A DNA stretch of 64,000 bases from Micromonospora sp. RP3T. Its GTDB lineage: Bacteria; Actinomycetota; Actinomycetes; Mycobacteriales; Micromonosporaceae. Both the position numbers and the translations under genes were made by a program. The stretch lies in the NCBI RefSeq assembly GCF_003027925.1, contig NZ_PYPS01000022.1, forward strand, positions 1-64,000, given 5' to 3'. Positions 8,125-15,987 of the stretch are shown piece after piece; within the stretch, counting starts at the first letter, position 1, and each line of letters begins with the position of its first letter. The notes below the pieces were generated by a model that saw only the letters and a list, made by a program, of their open reading frames with translations, was not told where the DNA came from and searched no databases.

Positions 8125-8670
8125 TCAGTCGGCCTCGTCGAGGGTGGGGATCGGCAGCGCGACCGGGTCGCCGGGACCGCCCACCGGAACCGAGTGCGGC
8201 GGCGCCGGCCGGACCACCGCCGGTCGCCGCGAGTACAGCCGCCCCTGGCCGGCCGGACCGTTGCGGCGGGACACCTCGACCGCCACCATCCGGATCGGCG
8301 CGGGCGGCGCGGTGAACCCGGGCACACCCCAGCGCAACCAGATCGGGACCCGCCCGGCCCCGGCCTCGGCCAGCAGCTTCTCCACGGTCCGTCGACGATC
8401 GGTGTGGTCGACCTCGACGACGACCGGCGGACGGTCCGGCCGGGCGCATGCGACGTCGAGCACCGACTGCCGCCCGGACAGCGGCGGCGGCAACGGCACC
8501 ACGCTCGCCGCCCGACGGTAGACCCGCCACCCCTCGCCGGTCGCCCACTCGGCCACGGCGTCGACCAGCCGGGCGGTCACCTGGTCGGTGGTCAGATCCA
8601 CGAAGGTCAGCCCGTCGAGTCGGTGCGCGAGGGACGCGGCCACCCGCTCGCCGTCCAGCCCCAGATCCAT
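8125..8670 (-). CDS. Hypothetical protein, possibly PD-(D/E)xK nuclease-like fold
   Basis: A 181-aa soluble protein with no recognised domain. The middle (~residues 65-110) reads as an alternating strand/helix unit, VLDVACA followed by VVVEVDH, then a helix with RRTVEKLLAEA and a VPIWLRWG strand. This D...E-x-D/K spacing is reminiscent of restriction-endonuclease-like nucleases. The catalytic Lys is not clear, so this is only a fold suspicion. The C-terminal ~50 residues are Pro-rich. It is convergent with the FUSC gene and shares direction with the sigma factor gene upstream. Confidence 0.7.
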   Translation of the reverse strand: MDLGLDGERVAASLAHRLDGLTFVDLTTDQVTARLVDAVAEWATGEGWRVYRRAASVVPLPPPLSGRQSVLDVACARPDRPPVVVEVDHTDRRRTVEKLLAEAGAGRVPIWLRWGVPGFTAPPAPIRMVAVEVSRRNGPAGQGRLYSRRPAVVRPAPPHSVPVGGPGDPVALPIPTLDEAD

Positions 8671-8758
8671 GCCCGCAGGCTAGCGTGCGACCGACCCGCC
8701 GACCCCTGCGGAGCGCACCCCCGGGAACCGGCCGACGTCCACCACCTGATCCGCCAGG

Positions 8759-9907
8759 TCACCGGGTGTTGAGGCGGGCGGCCTGGCGGATCAGGTGGTC
8801 ACGCTCGGCCAGATTGGTCGCCCGACGAGCGGCCTCGGCGTAGAGGCGCGCCGCCGTCGACCGGTCACCGTCGCGTTCGTGCAGGTACGCGGCCACCGCC
8901 GCGTGCCGGGGCAGCGCCTCGTCCAGCGCCGCGAGCGCGGCCAGCCCGGCCCGCGGACCGTCCGCCTCGCCGACGGCGACCGCCCGGTTGAGCCGGGCCA
9001 CCGGGCTGTCGGTCAGGCGCACCAGCTCGTCGTACCATTCCACGATCTGCACCCAGTCGGTCTCCGCCGCGGTGGGCGCGTCGGCGTGCAGCGCCGCGAC
9101 GGCGGCCTGGGCCTGGAACTCACCCAGCCGGTCGCGGGCCAACGCCGCCTGGAGGATCCGCACCCCCTCGGCGATCAGGCCGGTGTCCCAGCGGCGGCGG
9201 TCCTGCGCGGCCAGCGGCACCAGACCGCCGTCGGGCGTGGTCCGGCTGGCCCGACGGGCGTGGTGCAGCAGCATGAGGGCGAGCAGCCCGGCGACCTCGG
9301 GATGGTCGATGGCGGCGGCGAGCTGTCGGGTGAGCCGGACCGCCTCGGCCGCCAGGTCGACGTCGCCGGAGTAGCCCTCGTTGAACACCAGGTAGAGCAC
9401 GCGCAGCACGGTGGCGACATCACCGGGCTGGTCGAACCGGACGCCGGACACGGTGCGCTTCGCGCGGCTGATCCGCTGCGCCATGGTCGCCTCGGGTACC
9501 AGGTAGGCCCGGGCGATCTGCCGGGTGGTGAGCCCGCCGACCGCGCGCAGGGTGAGCGCCACCGCGGACGACGGGGTCAGCGACGGATGCGCGCAGAGGA
9601 AGTAGAGCCGGAGCGTGTCGTCGGCCCCGGGCACCGGCCCGGGCGCCGGCTCCTCGTCGACGGCGTCCTCGCGCCGACGCCGGGCGGCGTCGGCGCGGGC
9701 CGTGTCGAGGAACCGGCGCCAGGCCACGGTGACCAGCCATGCCTTCGGCTCGCGCGGCGGGTCCACCGGCCAGACCCGGAGCGCTTCGACCAGGGCGTCC
9801 TGCACGGCGTCCTCGGCCGTCGCGAAGTCGGCTCCGCGGCGGACGAGGACGCCGAGGACGCCCGGGATGAGGCTGCGCGGCAGCACCTCGTCCATCGGTC
9901 GGCTCAC
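8759..9907 (-). CDS. ECF RNA polymerase sigma factor, ECF42 group
   Basis: A 382-aa extracytoplasmic-function sigma factor. The N-terminal third carries sigma region 2 (FATAEDAVQDALVEAL and EPKAWLVTVAWRRFLD). It is followed by region 4 with a helix-turn-helix around LTTRQIARAYLVPEATMAQRISRAKR. The long C-terminal extension (~190 residues of helical, TPR-like repeats with LARDRLGEFQAQAAVAALHA and LNRAVAVGEADGP) is diagnostic of ECF42 and thought to replace an anti-sigma factor. The GTG at 9907 overlaps the stop of the upstream DGPF gene as GTGA, indicating translational coupling; the next in-frame start is ATG 9895. The likely target is the DGPF gene's own promoter. Confidence 0.92.
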   Translation of the reverse strand: MSRPMDEVLPRSLIPGVLGVLVRRGADFATAEDAVQDALVEALRVWPVDPPREPKAWLVTVAWRRFLDTARADAARRRREDAVDEEPAPGPVPGADDTLRLYFLCAHPSLTPSSAVALTLRAVGGLTTRQIARAYLVPEATMAQRISRAKRTVSGVRFDQPGDVATVLRVLYLVFNEGYSGDVDLAAEAVRLTRQLAAAIDHPEVAGLLALMLLHHARRASRTTPDGGLVPLAAQDRRRWDTGLIAEGVRILQAALARDRLGEFQAQAAVAALHADAPTAAETDWVQIVEWYDELVRLTDSPVARLNRAVAVGEADGPRAGLAALAALDEALPRHAAVAAYLHERDGDRSTAARLYAEAARRATNLAERDHLIRQAARLNTR

Positions 9908-10314
9908 TCCGTGATGGTGGGCGGCGAGGTCAGGAACGGGCGCAGCTCCAGCCACTCGCGGATCGGCTCGCCGCCCTGCCCCGGCGCGGCGGACAACTCC
10001 GCGGCCAGGTCGAGGGCGCGTTCGTGGCTGTCCACGTCGATCACCATCCAGCCGGCGATGAGGTCCTTCGTCTCGGCGAACGGACCGTCGGTGACCGGTG
10101 GGCGACCCTCGCCGTCGTAGCGCACGAACGTGCCCTCCGGGGCGAGCGCCTGCGAGTCGACGAACTCGCCGGTCTCCTCGAGGCGGGCCGCGAAGTCCTT
10201 CATGTACCGCACGTGCGCGGTCACCTCCGCCGGCGTCCACCGGTCCAGCAGCGGCATGTCGGTGACCGGGGTCGGGCCGCCACGGTAGTGCTTCAGCAGC
10301 AGGTACTTCGCCAT
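9904..10314 (-). CDS. DGPF-motif YCII-related protein
   Basis: A 136-aa protein of the YCII-like/DGPF family, with the name-giving motif at residues 76-79 in VTDGPFAETKDLIAGW. The start MAKYLLLKHYRGG is typical. The family has an alpha/beta ferredoxin-like fold and is almost always encoded beside ECF42 sigma factors, as here (4-bp GTGA overlap with the sigma gene downstream). Its biochemical activity is not established. The ATG at 10314 lies 5-10 bases after a GGAGA ribosome-binding site on the minus strand. Confidence 0.95.
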   Translation of the reverse strand: MAKYLLLKHYRGGPTPVTDMPLLDRWTPAEVTAHVRYMKDFAARLEETGEFVDSQALAPEGTFVRYDGEGRPPVTDGPFAETKDLIAGWMVIDVDSHERALDLAAELSAAPGQGGEPIREWLELRPFLTSPPTITE

Positions 10315-10419
10315 GATGGGTCTCCTCGGTGCGGGTGCGGCCCATTCTGGCCGCGTTCACCCCGGGGACGGAGCCGGTCGCCGGTTCTCGACATCGGGGT
10401 CGGAAACGTTCCGTCCGCG

Positions 10420-10662
10420 ATGCTGCTCGCCATGCGCCTGCCGGTTCCCGAGCCCGGAGCCGCCGTCGACCCGGCCGCACTCCTCCTCACCTGTCTCGAC
10501 TTCTACCGCGACACGGTCGCCGACCGGCTCGCCGGGCTCGACGACGGGGCGGTCCGGCGCCCATGGGTGCCCTCCGGCTGGACACCTGTGGAACTGGCCC
10601 GGCACCTGAGCTTCATGGAGCGCCGCTGGCTGGTCTGGGGATTCCTCTCAGTGAACGGGTGA
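10420..10662 (+). pseudogene. Truncated DUF664/DinB-like (mycothiol transferase-type) gene
   Basis: The 80-aa reading frame is a good match to the N-terminal half of DUF664 DinB-superfamily proteins: LTCLDFYRDTV, then VPSGWTPVELARHLSFMERRWLVWGFL with the conserved His. It then stops at 10662, whereas family members run to ~165-175 aa. The other forward frames after the break do not restore the family sequence, so the gene appears 3'-truncated rather than simply frameshifted. In-frame ATGs occur at 10420 and 10432. A strong hairpin follows at 10716-10759. Possibly decayed, or expressed as a short His-containing remnant. Confidence 0.6.
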
Positions 10663-10715
10663 TGGCCGTGCCGGGCGTCACCCGGCGTAGGGCATCCTAG
10701 GATCCTGGATTACGA

Positions 10716-10759
10716 TCGGGTCGGGGTCGCCCACCCCCGTGCCGGCGACCCCGACCCGA
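10716..10759. terminator. Bidirectional hairpin terminator
   Basis: Perfect 16-bp arms (10716-10731 and 10744-10759) with a 12-base loop. It lies between the convergent truncated DUF664 gene and the DUF6069 gene, three bases before the stop of the latter. No U-tract, typical for GC-rich actinomycete terminators. Confidence 0.8.
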
Positions 10760-10762
10760 CGC

Positions 10763-11179
10763 TCAGCCGGCGGCGGTCCGCCGCAGCCCGGGCACCAGCA
10801 CGGCGGCGGCCACCAGGTGCAGCGCCACCAGGGTCACCGTCGCGGGCCCACCCGCTCCGCCGCCCAGCGGACCGAGCAGGGACAGCAGCAGCACCAGCGC
10901 CGCGACCGCGGTCCAGACGGTCCGGGCCCGCCCGGTGAAGCGTTCCAGCAGGGCCAGCAACGCCCAACCGGCCAGGCCGGCGAGCAGTGTGCTGACCGCG
11001 ACGGCGAACGGCGTGACATGCTGCTCGCCGCCGCCGCTGCGCGCCACCAGCTCCACCCCGGCCAGCGGCACCGCGACGACCCAGCCCAGCAGCGTGGCGA
11101 CGGTGGCGGCGAGCACGGTGAGCAGCCGGTCACGGCGACGGGCCGGACGGACGCCGGCGTTCGGGATCGTGGTCTCCAT
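10763..11179 (-). CDS. DUF6069-like four-helix membrane protein
   Basis: A 138-aa membrane protein with four hydrophobic segments. The first holds LLGWVVAVPLAGVELVAR, which together with the GWALLALLERFTGRARTVWT loop is characteristic of actinobacterial DUF6069 proteins. Function is unknown. The ATG at 11179 fits a GGGAGG ribosome-binding site. The gene diverges, with a ~170-bp gap, from the histidine kinase/response regulator pair, so it may be a target or accessory of that system (inference from position only). Confidence 0.85.
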   Translation of the reverse strand: METTIPNAGVRPARRRDRLLTVLAATVATLLGWVVAVPLAGVELVARSGGGEQHVTPFAVAVSTLLAGLAGWALLALLERFTGRARTVWTAVAALVLLLSLLGPLGGGAGGPATVTLVALHLVAAAVLVPGLRRTAAG

Positions 11180-11350
11180 CGGTGCGTACCTCCCGGTCTG
11201 ATCTCCTGGCGGAAACGCTAGGTCCGGCCGGGCACCGCGCGGATCACGCCGGAGAGCGGTTCCCGTCTCCGTCCCGAGACCCAGCGCCCCGCCGCATCTC
11301 CGTCTCCCGGCCGATGAACGGCGGTGGGCCGACGGCCTAGCATCCGGGGC

Positions 11351-12457
11351 ATGAGGTGCCCGTCCCGGTCCCGGTCCGTGCTGCTGATGATCGACGGCGG
11401 CATCGCCGCCGTCGTGCTCGGCGTGTCGCTGCTCGTGCTGCTGACGTCGGACACCCGCCCGACCACGCCGGGCGGTGTCGCCGTCGCGGTCGGGCTCGCC
11501 GCGTGGCAGGCCAGCTGTCTGCTGTGGATCCGCTACCGACCCGGGTACGCGCTCGCGATGGCCGCGGCGGCCGGCGTGGGCCTGGAGGCGCTCTGCCCGG
11601 CGCTGGGCTGGCTCGGGCTGGTGGCCGCGCCGCTGTCCTACGTGGCCCGGCTGCGACCGCCCCGGTTCTCGCTCGTCGCGCTCGGCCTGCTGCTGGCGCC
11701 CACCCCGTGGAAGCTGGTCACCGGTGACTGGCGGGACCTGCTGCTCGCGGTGACGGCGCTCGGCCTGAGCTGGTCGGTCGGCGAGTTGCTGCGCGCCCGG
11801 GAACAACGGCGCTGCGAGTGGGAGCGGCAGGTCCGCGCACGGGAACGCGAGCGGATCTCCCGCGAGCTGCACGACGTGGTCGCCCATCACGTGGCGGTGA
11901 TCGCCGTGCAGGCCGTCGCCGCCGAGGACGTCTTCGACGAACAGCCGGCGCAGGCGCGCGCCGCGCTCGGGTCCATCCACACGGCGGCCCGGTCCGCGCT
12001 CACCGAGCTGCGCGCCATGCTGCACGCGTTGACCGCCGACGACGGGACCGACCCGAACGGGCCGCAGCCCGGGCTGGCCCAACTCGACGCGCTGGTCGAG
12101 GCCGTGCGGGCGGTGGGGTTGCCGGTGACGCTGCGCCGGGCGGGCGACTGCGGGAAGCTGCCCGGCGGGGTGCAGCTCTCGGCGTACCGGATCGTGCAGG
12201 AGTCGCTGACCAACGCGCTGCGGCACGGGCACGCCACCCGGGCCGACGTCGACGTCCGGTACGACGACGGGGTGCTGCGGCTCGAGGTGGTCAACGACGG
12301 CTCGCCGCCGGCCCGACGGCCCGGGACCACGGGTGGACGCGGCATCGTCGGCATGCGGGAGCGGGCCCGGCTGCTCGGCGGCACCCTCGACGCCGGCCCG
12401 CTGCCGACCGGCGGTTACCGGGTGCACGCGCGACTGCCGGTCGGCGCGGTCCGGTGA
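11351..12457 (+). CDS. Sensor histidine kinase, NarL-partner (HisKA_3) type
   Basis: A 368-aa membrane-bound two-component sensor. About five hydrophobic helices occupy the first ~150 residues with no sizeable extracytoplasmic domain. The HisKA_3 dimerisation box follows, with phospho-acceptor His174 in SRELHDVVAHH, and then an HATPase domain: N-box QESLTNALRHG, G-box GRGIVGMRERARLLGG. The ATG at 11351 is preferred over an in-frame GTG 27 bases upstream. The stop TGA lies inside the first unit of a tandem repeat leading to the response regulator (GTGA overlap with the first repeat mini-ORF). Confidence 0.92.
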   Translation: MRCPSRSRSVLLMIDGGIAAVVLGVSLLVLLTSDTRPTTPGGVAVAVGLAAWQASCLLWIRYRPGYALAMAAAAGVGLEALCPALGWLGLVAAPLSYVARLRPPRFSLVALGLLLAPTPWKLVTGDWRDLLLAVTALGLSWSVGELLRAREQRRCEWERQVRARERERISRELHDVVAHHVAVIAVQAVAAEDVFDEQPAQARAALGSIHTAARSALTELRAMLHALTADDGTDPNGPQPGLAQLDALVEAVRAVGLPVTLRRAGDCGKLPGGVQLSAYRIVQESLTNALRHGHATRADVDVRYDDGVLRLEVVNDGSPPARRPGTTGGRGIVGMRERARLLGGTLDAGPLPTGGYRVHARLPVGAVR

Positions 12458-12672
12458 GCGCGAGGAGCGAGCCGGGCCTGCGAGCCCCGCAGTCGCGAAC
12501 GAAGAAGACCCGGTGAGCGCGAGGAGCGAGCCGGGCCTGCGAGCCCCGCAGTCGCGAACGAAGAAGACCCGGTGAGCGCGAGGAGCGAGCCGGGCCTGCG
12601 AGCCCCGCAGTCGCGAACGAAGAAGTCCCGGTGAGCGCGAGGAGCGAGCCGGGGTCGCGAGCAGGAGGAGAC
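12451..12672 (+). repeat. Tandem 59-bp start/stop-overlap repeats between kinase and regulator genes
   Basis: Three full 59-bp units start at 12451, 12510 and 12569, near-identical (one base change, ACCC to TCCC, at the end of unit 3). A shortened 45-bp fourth unit at 12628 leads into the response regulator start. Each full unit encodes a 20-codon mini-ORF beginning GTG AGC GCG and ending KKTR (KKSR in unit 3). Its TGA overlaps the next GTG, so 63 minus 4 gives the 59-bp period. Mini-ORFs run 12454-12516, 12513-12575 and 12572-12634. The first GTG overlaps the kinase stop; the fourth GTG (12631) is in frame with the regulator. Confidence 0.9.
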
Positions 12673-12675
12673 CCG

Positions 12676-13338
12676 GTGACCGTGCGCGTGGTGGTCGTGG
12701 ACGACCAGGAGCTGATCCGCGCCGGGCTGCGTACGGTGCTCGACGCGCGAGCCGACCTGACCGTGGTCGGCGAGGCCGCGGACGGCGTGGAGGCGGTGGC
12801 GGTGGTGACCCGGACCCGGCCCGACGTGGTGCTGATGGACGTGCGGATGCCCCGGCGGGACGGCATCGCCGCCACCCGGGAGCTGGTGGCCGCCGGCAGT
12901 CCGGCCCGGATCGTCATGCTCACCACGTTCGACGTCGACGAGCACGTCTACGCCGCGCTACGCGCCGGGGCGAGCGCCTTCCTGCTCAAGGACACCCGCC
13001 CGGCGGACCTCGCCGAGGCGGTACGGGTGGTGGCCCGGGGCGAGGCGTTGCTGGCGCCGACGGTGACCCGGCGGCTGCTGGACCGGTTCGCCGACCGGCT
13101 GCCCGGTCCGGCGCCCACCGCCGAGCGGGCCCTCGCCGCGTTGACCGCCCGTGAGGTGGAGGTGCTCACGCTGACCGCCCGTGCGCTGTCCAACGCTGAG
13201 ATCGCCGAGCGGTTGCATGTGAGCACCGCGACCGTGAAGACCCATGTCTCCGCGATCCTCACCAAGCTGGGCCTGCGGGACCGGATCCAGGCGGTGGTTC
13301 TCGCGTACGACGTCGGGCTGGTCCGGCCGGCCGGCTGA
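12676..13338 (+). CDS. Response regulator, NarL/LuxR family
   Basis: A 220-aa transcription factor partner of the preceding kinase. The receiver domain (~1-118) has an acidic pocket at Asp9-Asp10, phospho-acceptor Asp55 (LMDVRMP), a switch Thr in MLTTFD and Lys105 in LLKDT. The LuxR-type HTH (~150-215) contains LTAREVEVLTL and SNAEIAERLHVSTATVKTHVS. The GTG at 12676 has an AGGAGGAG ribosome-binding site at ideal spacing and begins at the receiver strand. An alternative GTG at 12631 in the last repeat unit would add 15 residues and overlap the third mini-ORF stop as GTGA. Confidence 0.93.
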   Translation: MTVRVVVVDDQELIRAGLRTVLDARADLTVVGEAADGVEAVAVVTRTRPDVVLMDVRMPRRDGIAATRELVAAGSPARIVMLTTFDVDEHVYAALRAGASAFLLKDTRPADLAEAVRVVARGEALLAPTVTRRLLDRFADRLPGPAPTAERALAALTAREVEVLTLTARALSNAEIAERLHVSTATVKTHVSAILTKLGLRDRIQAVVLAYDVGLVRPAG

Positions 13339-13423
13339 GCCGCGCCGGGCGCGCGGCGGCGCTCACCTCGCTCGGCGGGCGCGGCGTTCTGTCCGCCTCG
13401 GCGCCGCGTGTGAGGGCATGTCC

Positions 13424-13458
13424 GCCGTCCGGTGGCGGGAGGGGGGACACCGGACGGC
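13424..13458 (+). terminator. Hairpin terminator after response regulator
   Basis: Perfect 11-bp arms at 13424-13434 and 13448-13458 with a 13-base G-rich loop, ~90 bases after the regulator stop. The rest of the 254-bp gap up to 13592 includes a relatively A/T-containing stretch (13465-13515). That stretch may hold the promoter of the next gene, but I see no clear -35/-10 pair. Confidence 0.65.
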
Positions 13459-13592
13459 AACGAAGATTTCTCAATTACCCCCAGTGATCGCCTCAACCCT
13501 CCTAGTGTTGGCCACACCGGTGCTCGTCACGGAGTTGGCCACCCGAACGACGTCCCACGCAGACAGCGGACGAAAAGTGAGGGAAGACGCGG

Positions 13593-14078
13593 ATGAAGGC
13601 ACAGTCAATTCTCGGATCGGCGGCGGTCGGCGTGGGTCTCGGCGCACTGCTGCTCCCGGCCGCCGCGCTGGCGGACACCAGAGTCTCACCCGCCACCACC
13701 CCGGTCGGCGGCACGGTGGTGCTCACCTCGACGTGCAACCCGAAGGCCGGTGACGCGATCTTCCGGGTCACCGGGCCGGACCGGGATCAGAACGTCAGGT
13801 CCACCACGGCCGCGGCGGGCGGCGGGCTGAGCGCGGAACTGTTCACCGCCGGGTTCACGCTCGGCACGTACACGGTGGCCACGACCTGCGGCGACGGCAG
13901 CGACGGCGGCAGCGCCACGTTCACCGTCACCCCGATCGGCGGCGCGCAGGCCGGCGCCGGCGGCCGGGACGGCGACACCGGAGTGCTGGTCGCGGGCGGC
14001 GCGCTGGCCGCCGGCGCGGTCGCCGGCGGGGCGTACGTCCTGGTCCGTCGCCGGCGCCGGGCCGGTGTCACCGCCTGA
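13593..14078 (+). CDS. Secreted Ig-like surface protein with C-terminal membrane anchor
   Basis: A 161-aa protein with a Sec signal peptide (cleavage likely after ALA, ~residue 27) and one beta-sandwich, Ig-like domain (~30-115) containing two Cys. A short Gly-rich linker and a C-terminal hydrophobic helix follow, with an Arg-rich tail (VRRRRRAG). The tail topology looks like a sorting signal but lacks an LPxTG-like motif. The neighbour 75 bp downstream is a class F sortase, so a functional link at the cell surface is plausible but not shown. The ATG follows a GGGAAG ribosome-binding site. Confidence 0.82.
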   Translation: MKAQSILGSAAVGVGLGALLLPAAALADTRVSPATTPVGGTVVLTSTCNPKAGDAIFRVTGPDRDQNVRSTTAAAGGGLSAELFTAGFTLGTYTVATTCGDGSDGGSATFTVTPIGGAQAGAGGRDGDTGVLVAGGALAAGAVAGGAYVLVRRRRRAGVTA

Positions 14079-14096
14079 CAGCTCGTCGAGTGGGTC

Positions 14097-14123
14097 GCCC
14101 GCGCCGGTCCGTCCGGCGCGGGC
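14097..14123 (+). terminator. Stem-loop between surface protein and sortase genes
   Basis: Perfect 11-bp arms (14097-14107 and 14113-14123) with a 5-base loop, directly after the surface-protein stop. It could terminate or attenuate read-through into the sortase gene, setting a surplus of surface protein over enzyme. Confidence 0.6.
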
Positions 14124-14153
14124 CCCGCGTCCTCGCCGGACGGAGGTAGGACC

Positions 14154-14804
14154 CTGTCCCCAGCAGAGCGTCGGGCGGGTGGGCCGTCGCGGGCCCGCAC
14201 CGCCGCCGTCGTCACCGCCGTCACCCTGGCCGGGGCCACCGGCGTCGGGCTGCTCTCGGCCGGGCTCGGTAGCACCTCGGCGTCGCCGCCCCAACCGGGC
14301 GCGTCCGCCGCGCCGGCCACCGAGCGCCCCGGTTCCGCCGGTCCGGCGCTCCCCCGCGCGGCACCGCTGCGGGTGGTCATCCCCCGCATCGGCGTCGACG
14401 CCGAGATCGTCGCGGTGGCCACCGACGACGACGGCGCGCTGGAGGTGCCGCCGCTGGAGCACCCGGAGGTCGCCGGCTGGTACCGGCCGGGTCCGGCGCC
14501 CGGGCAGGCCGGCAACGCGGTGCTGGTCGGGCACGTCGACTCCACCCGCGGGCCGGCGGTCTTCTTCGACCTCGGTCGGCTGCGTCCCGGCGACACCGTC
14601 CGGGTGGTGCGGGCCGACGGCCGGACCGTGGCGTTCACCGTGGACGGTGTCGGCGCGTACCCGAAGGCGCGTTTCCCCACCGAGCGGGTGTACGGCGGCG
14701 GCGCGGCGGCCCGGCTGCGGCTGATCACCTGCGGCGGTCGGTTCGACCCGCGCACCGGCAGCTACCCCGACAACATCGTGGTCTTCGCCACCGCCGCCGG
14801 TTGA
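14154..14804 (+). CDS. Class F sortase
   Basis: A transpeptidase-type cysteine enzyme of the actinobacterial class F sortases, 216 aa. An N-terminal membrane segment (~residues 17-40) and a Pro/Ala/Ser-rich linker precede the catalytic beta-barrel. His127 lies in LVGHVDS, Cys193 in LITCGG, and the presumptive Arg (200) in DPRTGSY shortly after. No ATG/GTG/TTG in this frame precedes 14373, which would cut the membrane anchor. The CTG at 14154 has a GGAGG ribosome-binding site ~8 bases upstream and restores the full N terminus, so I propose a CTG start. Confidence 0.85.
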   Translation: MSPAERRAGGPSRARTAAVVTAVTLAGATGVGLLSAGLGSTSASPPQPGASAAPATERPGSAGPALPRAAPLRVVIPRIGVDAEIVAVATDDDGALEVPPLEHPEVAGWYRPGPAPGQAGNAVLVGHVDSTRGPAVFFDLGRLRPGDTVRVVRADGRTVAFTVDGVGAYPKARFPTERVYGGGAAARLRLITCGGRFDPRTGSYPDNIVVFATAAG

Positions 14805-14879
14805 CCCGGGCCGGGCCCCACCGCCACACCGCCGGGCCGTACGGTAGGCCGTCGGTTTCCCGGCGGGCGGAGGTGTGCG

Positions 14880-15977
14880 GTGGACCGGATCCGGTGGCGG
14901 GAACGGCTGCCCGGCCTCGTCGGGCGCCTGCTCGGACGCGACCGTCCGGTGGCCGGGAAGCGTCCACGCCGGACCAACCCGGACGCGGTGGTCGACTGCG
15001 CGGTATACGTCGCCGGGCGGCGGGAGCCGGGCCGGCCGCACTACGCCGACGCGTACGCCCGGGCTCGCCACGGCCGCCGCGCGTTCGTCTGGCTCGGGTT
15101 GCACGAGCCGGGCGCGGCGGTGATGGCCGCGGTCGGCCGGACGTTCGGTCTCGACGAGGCGTCGGTGGAGCAGGCGCTCGCCGACGGGCACCGGCCCACC
15201 GTGCGGCGCCTCGGCGACGTGACGCTGCTGGTGCTGCGCAGCGCCGGCTACGTCGAGCACGGTGAGCTGACCGCCACCTCGGAGGTGGTCGACACCGGGG
15301 ACGTGCTGGTGTTCCTCGGCGACCGCTTCGCGCTGACCGTCCGGCACGGCGCCACCGGCGCGCTCGCCCCGGTACGCGAGGCGGTGCAGCGCCGCCCCGA
15401 CATGCTGGCCCAGGGCCCCTGGGCGGTGGCGTACGCGGTCTGCGCCCGGATGGTCGAGCTGTACGGGGAGGTCGCCGAGCACCTGGAACGTGATCTGGAA
15501 CGGGTCGAGGAGAGCGTCTTCGCCCGCGAGCACGGCGCCGACATCCAGCACCTCTACCAGCTCAAACGGGAGGTGGTCGAGTTCAAGCGGGCGGTGCTGC
15601 CGTTGAGTGCCCCGCTGCGCGCGCTGCTGGACCCGTCCGACGCCGGCCCGCCGACCGCGCTGCGGTCCCGCTTCGTCGCGGTGGCCGACGACCTGGCCCG
15701 GGTGGTCGAGCGGATCGGCGCCTACGACGAGTTGCTCACCTCGCTGGTCCAGTCCCGGCTGGCGCAGCTCGCGGTGGAGCAGAACGACGACATGCGCAAA
15801 ATCGCATCGTGGGCGGCGATCGCCGCCTCGCAGACCGCGGTGGCCGGCGTGTACGGGATGAACTTCGCGCACATGCCGGAGCTGCACTGGCGGTACGGCT
15901 ACGGTGGCGCGCTGCTGCTCATGGCGACGCTGGCGGTGACGCTGCACCGGTTGTTCCGCCGCTCCGGCTGGCTCTGA
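14880..15977 (+). CDS. corA: CorA-family Mg2+/Co2+ transport protein
   Basis: A 365-aa homologue of the pentameric CorA channel. It has a large N-terminal cytoplasmic domain, a long stalk helix region (~residues 195-300), and two C-terminal transmembrane helices separated by the selectivity motif YGMN in VYGMNFAHMPEL. Divalent cation uptake is the family role. The GTG at 14880 follows a GGAGG site. It is 10 bp from the convergent tetR stop, with no room for a separate terminator. Confidence 0.93.
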   Translation: MDRIRWRERLPGLVGRLLGRDRPVAGKRPRRTNPDAVVDCAVYVAGRREPGRPHYADAYARARHGRRAFVWLGLHEPGAAVMAAVGRTFGLDEASVEQALADGHRPTVRRLGDVTLLVLRSAGYVEHGELTATSEVVDTGDVLVFLGDRFALTVRHGATGALAPVREAVQRRPDMLAQGPWAVAYAVCARMVELYGEVAEHLERDLERVEESVFAREHGADIQHLYQLKREVVEFKRAVLPLSAPLRALLDPSDAGPPTALRSRFVAVADDLARVVERIGAYDELLTSLVQSRLAQLAVEQNDDMRKIASWAAIAASQTAVAGVYGMNFAHMPELHWRYGYGGALLLMATLAVTLHRLFRRSGWL

Positions 15978-15987
15978 CCGGCCGTAT

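Noticed and set aside
12451..12672. CRISPR array interpretation of the 59-bp repeats
   Set aside because: The units are directly contiguous with no unique spacers, carry in-frame start/stop overlaps, and no cas genes are present.
13686..15947. 750-codon minus-strand ORF spanning the surface protein, sortase and corA genes
   Set aside because: No recognisable domain, and it runs antisense through three well-supported genes; this is a GC-bias artefact.
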